Source: Duganella lactea
Lineage (GTDB): Bacteria; Pseudomonadota; Gammaproteobacteria; Burkholderiales; Burkholderiaceae_D
NCBI RefSeq assembly: GCF_009857505.1
Contig: NZ_WWCP01000030.1
Location: 1 to 64,000 of the forward strand
DNA length: 64,000 nt
Reading direction: 5' to 3'
Shown here: piece by piece, positions 58,531 to 64,000 of the stretch
Layout: every line of letters starts with the position of its first letter
How positions within the stretch are numbered: the first letter of the stretch is position 1
Notes under the pieces: generated by a model
The model's database searches: none
What the model was told of the DNA's origin: nothing
What the model saw: only the letters and a program-made list of their open reading frames with translations
Position numbers and translations under genes: made by a program

Positions 58531-60501
58531 TCAAGCGCGCGGACGCTGACGGTGGAACACCAGTGGGCTGTAAGGGATGTTCGACGGCGGCGGCGACTTC
58601 AAAATCCCCGGCTTCATCGCGCCGACCACGTGCATTTCGCAGGGTTTGCAGTCGAAGCGCAGCGTGTACGTTTCGTCGCCGCTGACCAGCGTCATCGGTT
58701 CCGCGCGTACCTGGCCCTGCACGCCTTGTACGCCCTTGGCCTGTTTTGGGCACAGGTTGAACGAGAAACGCAGGCAGTGCTTGGTGATCATCAGCGGCAC
58801 CTCGCCCGGTTCCTCGTGCGATTCGTAAGCGGCGGCGATCAGTTGCACGCCGTGCTTGTGATAGAAGGCGCGCGCCTTGTCGTTGTAGACATTGGCCAGG
58901 TAGCTGAGCTGGGTTTCCGGATACACCGCCGGCGGCTCGGCGGCGGCCTTGCGGGTAGGGCGGTCCCACGCGGCCAGCCGCACCGCCTGATGCGCCTCAA
59001 TCGCCTCGCGGCGCAGCGCGTTGATGGCGGCCGACGGCACAAACCATGGCTGCGACAGCGTCAGTGCCACGCTGTCGGCCACAAACATCGTGTTGCCCAG
59101 CTTGGCCAGGCTGGCGCGCAGCGAGGCGTCGGCCTGGTCGGCGTTTTGCGCCGGCTGCAAGTCGATGGCGGCGCTGGTTTCGCTGACATAGCCGTCTTCA
59201 TCGCACAGCGACAGGCGCAGTCCGCCGGGTTGTTCGCTCAAGGTCAGGTGCAGCCCGACCTTGCGTTCGGACGACTTCTTGTTGAGCGACGCTTCCCAAT
59301 GGTGATCGCGGTTACGGTTGACCGACATACCGACCTTGAGGCCGGGCAGGGCGCTCATCGGCTCGTTCGGGAACACGCGCCAGACCTCGCCATCCTCATG
59401 CTGGTCGAGTTTTTTGACGACGTTGGCCTGGATGCCGTGGACTTCGCGCTTGTGCAGGTAGTTCAGGCCGTCGCCATTGGCCATGGGCGCGTTGGTCACG
59501 ACATCGAAATGGTCGGTGGCCAGACGGCTGACCGTGCCCAATTCGACGCCGACGTATTTCGGGCTGTCGAAAGCGCCGATATCGTCCAGGCGGCCGTTGG
59601 CGAAGTAATCGGTGTGGCCGCGGTGGAAGGTCTTGTCGACATCCGGCGTGAACAGGATGTCGGTGCGGCCGCTGGCGGCGCGCGTGAACTCGCCGCGACG
59701 CTCCAGAATCTCGTCCAGCAGCAGGCGGTAGTGGGCGGTGATGTTCTTCACATAGCCGATGTCCTTGTAGCGGCCCTCGATCTTGAACGAGCGGATGCCG
59801 GCGTCGATCAGCGCTTCCAGATTGGCGCTCTGGTCGTTGTCCTTCATCGACAGCAGATGTTTTTCATACGCCACCACGCCGCCCTTGCTGTCGCTCAGCG
59901 TGTACGGCAGGCGGCAGGCTTGCGAGCAATCGCCGCGATTGGCGCTGCGGCCGGTGTCGGCGTGCGAGATATAGCACTGGCCGGAGTAGGCCACGCATAG
60001 CGCGCCATGGATGAAGTACTCCAGCGGCGTATCGACCTCGCTGTGAATTTTTTTGATTTGCTCGATGGTCAGCTCGCGCGCCAGCACCAGCTGCGAGAAG
60101 CCAACGTTGCCCAGGAATTTGGCCTTGTCCACGGTGCGGATGTCGCATTGGGTGCTGGCGTGCAGTTGAATAGGGGGCAGGTCCATTTCCAGCAAGCCCA
60201 TGTCCTGCACGATCAGCGCGTCGACGCCGGCGTTGTACAGGTCCCAGATCTGCTTGCGGGCAGCGTCCAGCTCGGCATCGTGCAGGATGGTGTTGAGCGT
60301 GACGAAGATGCGCGAGCGGTAGCGGTGCGCAAATTCCACCAGGCGCGAGATTTCCTCGATTGAATTGCTGGCGTTATGCCGCGCGCCGAAGGCCGGGCCG
60401 CCGATGTAGACGGCATCGGCGCCATGCAGAATGGCTTCACGGCCGATGTCGGCGGTTTTGGCGGGCGACAGCAGTTCAAGCTGGTGGGCTAGCAGAGTCA
60501 T
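58531..60501 (-). CDS. rlhA: U32 peptidase family 23S rRNA C2501 hydroxylase, RlhA
   Basis: The 656-residue protein matches RlhA/YdcP: ELLSPAKTADIGREAILHGADAVYIGGPAFGAR at the N-terminus, HGALCVAYSGQCYIS with a conserved Cys and GDCSQACRLPY, then SFKIEGRYKDIGY and a C-terminal DUF3656-like extension. It hydroxylates 23S rRNA C2501 under prephenate- and iron-dependent control. Length equals the E. coli protein (about 650). It is divergent from the recombinase gene. Confidence 0.92.
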   Translation of the reverse strand: MTLLAHQLELLSPAKTADIGREAILHGADAVYIGGPAFGARHNASNSIEEISRLVEFAHRYRSRIFVTLNTILHDAELDAARKQIWDLYNAGVDALIVQDMGLLEMDLPPIQLHASTQCDIRTVDKAKFLGNVGFSQLVLARELTIEQIKKIHSEVDTPLEYFIHGALCVAYSGQCYISHADTGRSANRGDCSQACRLPYTLSDSKGGVVAYEKHLLSMKDNDQSANLEALIDAGIRSFKIEGRYKDIGYVKNITAHYRLLLDEILERRGEFTRAASGRTDILFTPDVDKTFHRGHTDYFANGRLDDIGAFDSPKYVGVELGTVSRLATDHFDVVTNAPMANGDGLNYLHKREVHGIQANVVKKLDQHEDGEVWRVFPNEPMSALPGLKVGMSVNRNRDHHWEASLNKKSSERKVGLHLTLSEQPGGLRLSLCDEDGYVSETSAAIDLQPAQNADQADASLRASLAKLGNTMFVADSVALTLSQPWFVPSAAINALRREAIEAHQAVRLAAWDRPTRKAAAEPPAVYPETQLSYLANVYNDKARAFYHKHGVQLIAAAYESHEEPGEVPLMITKHCLRFSFNLCPKQAKGVQGVQGQVRAEPMTLVSGDETYTLRFDCKPCEMHVVGAMKPGILKSPPPSNIPYSPLVFHRQRPRA

Positions 60502-60580
60502 GGCTTGATTCCTTACGTATGAAGGCGGGAATTATAACGAAATCAAGGCCTTAAGTCACTCTCAGCCTGCATCAATTACT

Positions 60581-60603
60581 CGACATTACTATCTATATTG
60601 TCG
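60581..60603. promoter_or_regulatory. Palindrome CGACA-TGTCG upstream of the recombinase
   Basis: CGACATTA and TATTGTCG (7 of 8 pairs match) flank a 7-bp centre. It lies between rlhA and the recombinase promoter. Confidence 0.4.
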
Positions 60604-60604
60604 A

Positions 60605-60654
60605 TTAAATAACTGTATGAAATACTGTATAATATGCTGATTATTCATACAGTT
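60605..60654 (+). promoter_or_regulatory. Recombinase promoter inside nested inverted repeats
   Basis: TATAAT (60628-60633) with a weak TTAAAT (60605-60610) at 17-bp spacing lies inside the perfect 11-bp inverted repeat AACTGTATGAA (60611-60621) and TTCATACAGTT (60644-60654). A further ACTGTAT copy occurs at 60624-60630. Binding by the recombinase or a LexA-like protein would block transcription. Confidence 0.6.
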
Positions 60655-60668
60655 TTGTGCGATTTTTA

Positions 60669-61838
60669 ATGCCGGAAAAGAAATTCGAACTCATTGATTT
60701 GTCGCCTTTTGCCGCGCGCAACGGCGGCGCCGGCGAACGCCGCCTGCGCGACAACAGCGCTCTGCGCAGCATCGCCGAAGACGCCATCACCGATGCCCGC
60801 ACCGACAGCGAAATCGCTCGCGAATTCATCAGCCACGGCGAACTCGTGCCAAAATCGATGGCCAATACGCAAAAAGAGCTGTTCCGCTTCCTGACCTGGT
60901 GCCGGGAAGAGGCCGGTAAAACGCTGCGCCAGCTGAACGTCGCCGACCTGAATGCCTACAAGGAATTCATCAAATCGCCGCCGCCGGACTGGGTGTCGGC
61001 CACCAAATGGCCGCGCAGCGATCCGCGCTACCGGCCATTCACCGGGCCGTTGTCGGACGCCAGCCGCCGCCAGGCGATGATCGCCGTCAAAGGCTTGTTT
61101 GCGTATGCGGCGCAGACCGGCTATCTGCGGCGTGATCCGGCGGCGTTGGTCAAGCACGTTAAAACGGTCGGCGCCAGCCGCATCACGCGCTATCTGACGC
61201 AGGACGCGCTCGCGCTGGCGATCGACACCGTGTCCACCCGGGAAGCGCCGACGCCAGCCGCCATCCGGCGCCGCGAGCGTGATCGTTTCCTGTTGACGGC
61301 ATATATCCACACCGGCGCGCGCCTGAATGAAATCGTCAGCGCCAATATGGGCGCGTTCTATACCGAAGGCAATGGCCGCTGGTGGCTGGACGTGATGGGC
61401 AAAGGCGACAAACCAAGGCGTCTGCCGGTGCCGCCGGAAATGCTGGCCGCGTTCCGCCAATATCGCGCCGCGTTCGGCTTGCTGCCGCACACGGTACGCA
61501 CGGACGATACGCCGCTGGTGTTGTCGAGCCGTGGCGCGGCACTGGTGCGCATCACGGATGAAGCGGCGTCGGACGCGCTCAAGGCGATCTTTGCCGCAGC
61601 GGCGATCACGGCCGATGGACTGGGAGACGCCGACATGGCGGCCACGCTGCGCCAGGCGTCCGCGCATTGGCTGCGGCACAGCATGCTGACCAATCACGCC
61701 AACAACGGCGTGCAATTGAAAACACTGCAGGAGACGGCGGGCCATGCCAGCATCGCCACAACAGCGGCGTATCTGCACAAGACGGACAATGAAAGGCATG
61801 ATGAGATTCTGGCCTCTGCTGGTGGTGGCAAGGAATAG
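60669..61838 (+). CDS. Tyrosine recombinase/integrase next to a dif-like site
   Basis: The 389-residue protein has the full phage-integrase catalytic set: Arg218 in HTGARLNEI, Lys245 in MGKGDK, His333 and Arg336 in HWLRHSML, His359 in AGHAS and Tyr368 in AYLHK. The N-terminal SAM-like domain (about residues 55-155) carries the core-binding region. It is about 90 residues longer than XerC or XerD and about the size of XerS or XerH. The ATG at 60669 was preferred over a GTG at 60657. Its stop is followed after 4 bp by the dif-like site. Confidence 0.88.
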   Translation: MPEKKFELIDLSPFAARNGGAGERRLRDNSALRSIAEDAITDARTDSEIAREFISHGELVPKSMANTQKELFRFLTWCREEAGKTLRQLNVADLNAYKEFIKSPPPDWVSATKWPRSDPRYRPFTGPLSDASRRQAMIAVKGLFAYAAQTGYLRRDPAALVKHVKTVGASRITRYLTQDALALAIDTVSTREAPTPAAIRRRERDRFLLTAYIHTGARLNEIVSANMGAFYTEGNGRWWLDVMGKGDKPRRLPVPPEMLAAFRQYRAAFGLLPHTVRTDDTPLVLSSRGAALVRITDEAASDALKAIFAAAAITADGLGDADMAATLRQASAHWLRHSMLTNHANNGVQLKTLQETAGHASIATTAAYLHKTDNERHDEILASAGGGKE

Positions 61839-61842
61839 TCCA

Positions 61843-61870
61843 ATTTCGCATAATTTATATTATGTAAAAT
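61843..61870 (+). other. dif-like Xer recombination site
   Basis: The 28-bp site reads ATTTCGCATAA, TTTATA, TTATGTAAAAT in left arm, centre and right arm. E. coli dif (from memory) reads GGTGCGCATAA, TGTATA, TTATGTTAAAT: 8 of 11, 5 of 6 and 10 of 11 match, 23 of 28 in all. The right arm would bind XerD. It lies directly after the tyrosine recombinase gene. Confidence 0.78.
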
Positions 61871-62071
61871 TGGATATTGCAAGCAGCCCGCCTACGTCAG
61901 ACAACAGCACCTAAAGGCAAATGTTTAGACACTTGGCACCGCCCCCTTCACCGCGCTTCAATTCCAACATGTGTCTGAACCGTTGGCTTGAAGGTTTTTG
62001 CCTGCCTGTTCCGTCTGAAGAATTTCCTCGAAGCTCGTACTCGTTGGAAGCAATGCCAATGACGACCATCG
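61871..62071. other. Unassigned junction sequence between dif site and receptor remnant
   Basis: This 200-bp stretch has no convincing gene. A minus-strand open frame ends in FRHMLELKRGEGGGAKCLNICL but resembles nothing I know. The TonB receptor frame is closed by a stop at 62060-62062, so the break lies between there and 62072. Confidence 0.5.
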
Positions 62072-63352
62072 TTGCCTGCCGGCCCGGTAAGCACCGCCAT
62101 CGGCTATGAATACCGGCGCGAAGCAGCTTATGACCACCCGGACCCATTCACTTCCAATCCGTCGGCCGTGCTGCCACTAGTGTCCGGCTCGCCGCAGGCC
62201 ACCACCACGGCTCCTGCGCGCAATCCCACCACCGGCGACTATCACCTGAGCGAAGTGTACGCCGAGGTCAACGCGCCGCTGCTATCTAAAATACCGCTGG
62301 TGGAGCAGTTGGAACTGGATGCGGCGGTACGCTATTCGCAGTATTCAACCGTCGGCGGCAAGGCGACCGGCAAGCTCGGCCTGCTGTATCGCCCGGTCAA
62401 GCCGCTGATGTTGCGGGGCACCCTGTCGACCGGCTTCCGCGCGCCGTCAATTCTTGAGCTCTACCAAGGCGTCAAGAACACCAACTTCCAGGCAGTCGAT
62501 CCATGTAATGGCGGCGGCGCCGGCAAAGTGGGCTGCGCCGGCTTGCCAGCTACCTATAACCAGTCACTCTACAACAGCGGCCTGATTCGCGGTGTCACCG
62601 CTGGCAATACCAACCTCAAACCGGAAAGCGCCGATACCTACGCAGTCGGCTTCACCTGGTCGCCGCCCCAGCTGAATGAGCTGAGCCTGACGACGGACAA
62701 ATTCCGCATCAAGATCAAGGACGCTATCGCCTCGCAGACGGCGTCGCAAATCCTGTCCTCGTGCGCCCAAACCGGCACCTTCTGTGACCTGGTGCAGCGC
62801 GCTCCCAGCGGCGAGATCCTCAATCTCAACCAGACACTGGTGAACCTGTCGCGCATCGAAGTGTCCGGCATTGACGGCACACTGCGCTATGTCGCCGCGC
62901 TCGGCCACGGCAAACTGGATAGCTCGCTTGATGTCGCCTGGCTGCAAGCCTACAAATCCTATGTGCCGCAGCCCGATGGCAGCATTGTAGTGGACGACCG
63001 TACCGGCAAGGGTGACCAGGCGCGCTCGACCTTCCCACGCATCAAGGCGCAAGCCTCGGCCCGCTACAGCGACGCCACCTGGAGCGCCGGCTGGAAGGCC
63101 CGCTACATCGGCGCAACCACCGACATCGCAAACAATCCGATCAACGGCGGCCGTACCGGTGCCACGCTGTACCACGACATCCAGCTGGGCTATACCCTGC
63201 CCGGCGGTAGCACCAGCCTGGCGCTGGGCGTGGATAACGTGGCCGACAAGCAGCCGCCCGCCTCGGCCGCCAACAACCCGATCAATTTCGACATCTATAC
63301 CTATGATGTGCGCGGCCGCTACTACTATGCCCGCGTCAACACCAAGTTTTGA
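62072..63352 (+). pseudogene. TonB-dependent receptor, N-terminally truncated
   Basis: The frame opens with LPAGPVSTAIGYEYRREA and runs for 426 codons through the barrel (STGFRAPSILELYQG, GNTNLKPESADTYAVGF) to a regular end YYYARVNTKF. The signal peptide, plug and first barrel half are absent; a stop codon at 62060-62062 closes the frame upstream. TTG at 62072 is only the first sense start. It looks like a fragment left by a recombination next to the dif-like site. Its former substrate (peptide, sugar or siderophore) is unknown. Confidence 0.85.
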
Positions 63353-63375
63353 CCGCTCTTGAGCCACCACCGACC

Positions 63376-64000
63376 ATGAAAGAAGACACTTTGCACGCCT
63401 CCCCTACTTCAGCCGAAAGCGTCAAACTGGCGCCGGTAGCAGCCCCTGTCATTGGCCGGCGCTGGGCGCTCGACCCGGTGATGATGTTTGCGGCGCTGGC
63501 CATCGCTGTACTGCTAACCTGGGTGCTGCCGTCCGGCCAATATGAGCGGCGCGGGGGCAGCGAGACAGCACTGGTGGTACCCGGCACCTACCGCGCCATC
63601 CCCAAGCTGGTCGATGCCAGCGCCTTGGCACCACAGGCGCAGACCGCGACACAGGCCGCGCCGTTGTCGCCGGCGGCGATTTTCACGGCGGTGCCGGCTG
63701 GCTTGGTGAAGTTGGCCAACCTGATCTTCATGGTGCTGCTAGGGGGGATGCTGGGCGTATTCCGCAGCACCGGTGCATTCGACGCTGGCATCGAGCGCCT
63801 GCTAGGGCTGACCGGCGGCCGTGTAATGGTGTTGACGCCGATCGTGATGATTATCCTTTCGGCCGGCAGTACCTTCCTCGGTATGATCACCGAGTACCTG
63901 ATCGTCATCCCGTTGGTGATCGCGATTGCCGAGCGGCTGGGCATGTCGCGCCTGTTTGGCTTCACACTGCTGACGCTGGCTGCCAAGGTAGGCTACCTAG
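63376..64000 (+). CDS. YfcC family transporter (partial, runs off the window)
   Basis: From ATG 63376 the frame is open to the end of the window (208 codons). The protein begins MKEDTLHAS, has TM1 (VMMFAALAIAVLLTWVLPSGQY), a periplasmic segment, then LVKLANLIFMVLLGGMLGVFRSTGAFDAGIERLL and IILSAGSTFLGMITEYLIVIPLVIAI, typical of YfcC/ArcD-like arginine, C4-dicarboxylate or dipeptide transporters. It follows the receptor fragment by 23 bp and was probably its partner. Confidence 0.82.
   Translation, partial: MKEDTLHASPTSAESVKLAPVAAPVIGRRWALDPVMMFAALAIAVLLTWVLPSGQYERRGGSETALVVPGTYRAIPKLVDASALAPQAQTATQAAPLSPAAIFTAVPAGLVKLANLIFMVLLGGMLGVFRSTGAFDAGIERLLGLTGGRVMVLTPIVMIILSAGSTFLGMITEYLIVIPLVIAIAERLGMSRLFGFTLLTLAAKVGYL

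Noticed and set aside
61911..62147. Minus-strand 78-codon frame
   Set aside because: No family resemblance, no ribosome site, and it crosses the rearrangement junction.

Overview
The window looks like a chromosomal segment of a GC-rich betaproteobacterium of the Oxalobacteraceae (Duganella, Massilia or Rugamonas type). The basis is the mltG-tmk-holB-pilZ gene order, a chromosomal KfrA-type protein, a polar-flagellum FlaG, an RlhA peptidase-family protein and many outer-membrane and TonB-type proteins. This placement is inference from gene content and protein similarity remembered from the families; no database was searched. No tRNA, rRNA or CRISPR array was seen.

Layout. 1-200 holds the tail of an IS110-type transposase. 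204-8311 has a metabolite:H+ symporter divergent from a tightly coupled acyl-CoA operon (thiolase, acyl-CoA dehydrogenase, two short-chain dehydrogenases, a zinc-free quinone/enone reductase), then a GNAT gene. 8320-12050 holds flaG, a TPR/ATP-grasp protein, an NRDE protein, a DUF4936 protein and ygfZ. 12206-18608 is the mltG-tmk-holB-pilZ-tatD-ankyrin block, split between pilZ and tatD by two reverse-strand genes. 18611-25294 has a DUF3300 lipoprotein, an RsbQ-like hydrolase, a PRMT-like methyltransferase, a small orphan, and a CocE/NonD hydrolase with its MarR regulator. 25482-27725 is a scar in which an AraC regulator is fused to a broken siderophore receptor, followed by two small uncharacterised genes. 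28790-37678 carries a tiny membrane protein, pldA, a stand-alone EF-G, two outer-membrane barrel-like proteins, a chemotaxis receptor and a GAF/EAL protein. 37719-42425 has a repeat-rich DUF2799 lipoprotein and a phosphotransacetylase-ackA-fabI cluster. 42412-44088 is a cNMP-binding flavoprotein.

44092-51012 is an L-rhamnose locus. A DeoR regulator, a periplasmic binding protein and one ABC permease lie on the minus strand, and rhaD, rhaI and rhaM lie divergently on the plus strand. The ATPase and second permease expected for this transporter type are absent. Next come an acetyl-esterase-like protein, a DUF1080 protein, a glycine-rich-domain protein and a large discoidin/di-heme lipoprotein, which together suggest plant-polymer use. 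56461-60501 has an unknown protein, a LuxR regulator and rlhA.

60581-64000 is the most distinctive part. A 389-residue tyrosine recombinase with a palindrome-filled promoter is followed within 5 bp by a 28-bp site that matches the E. coli chromosome dimer resolution site dif at 23 of 28 positions. Beyond it lies a 5'-truncated TonB receptor and the start of a YfcC-type transporter. This could be the replication terminus, a self-contained recombinase/dif module, or the edge of a Xer-exploiting element.
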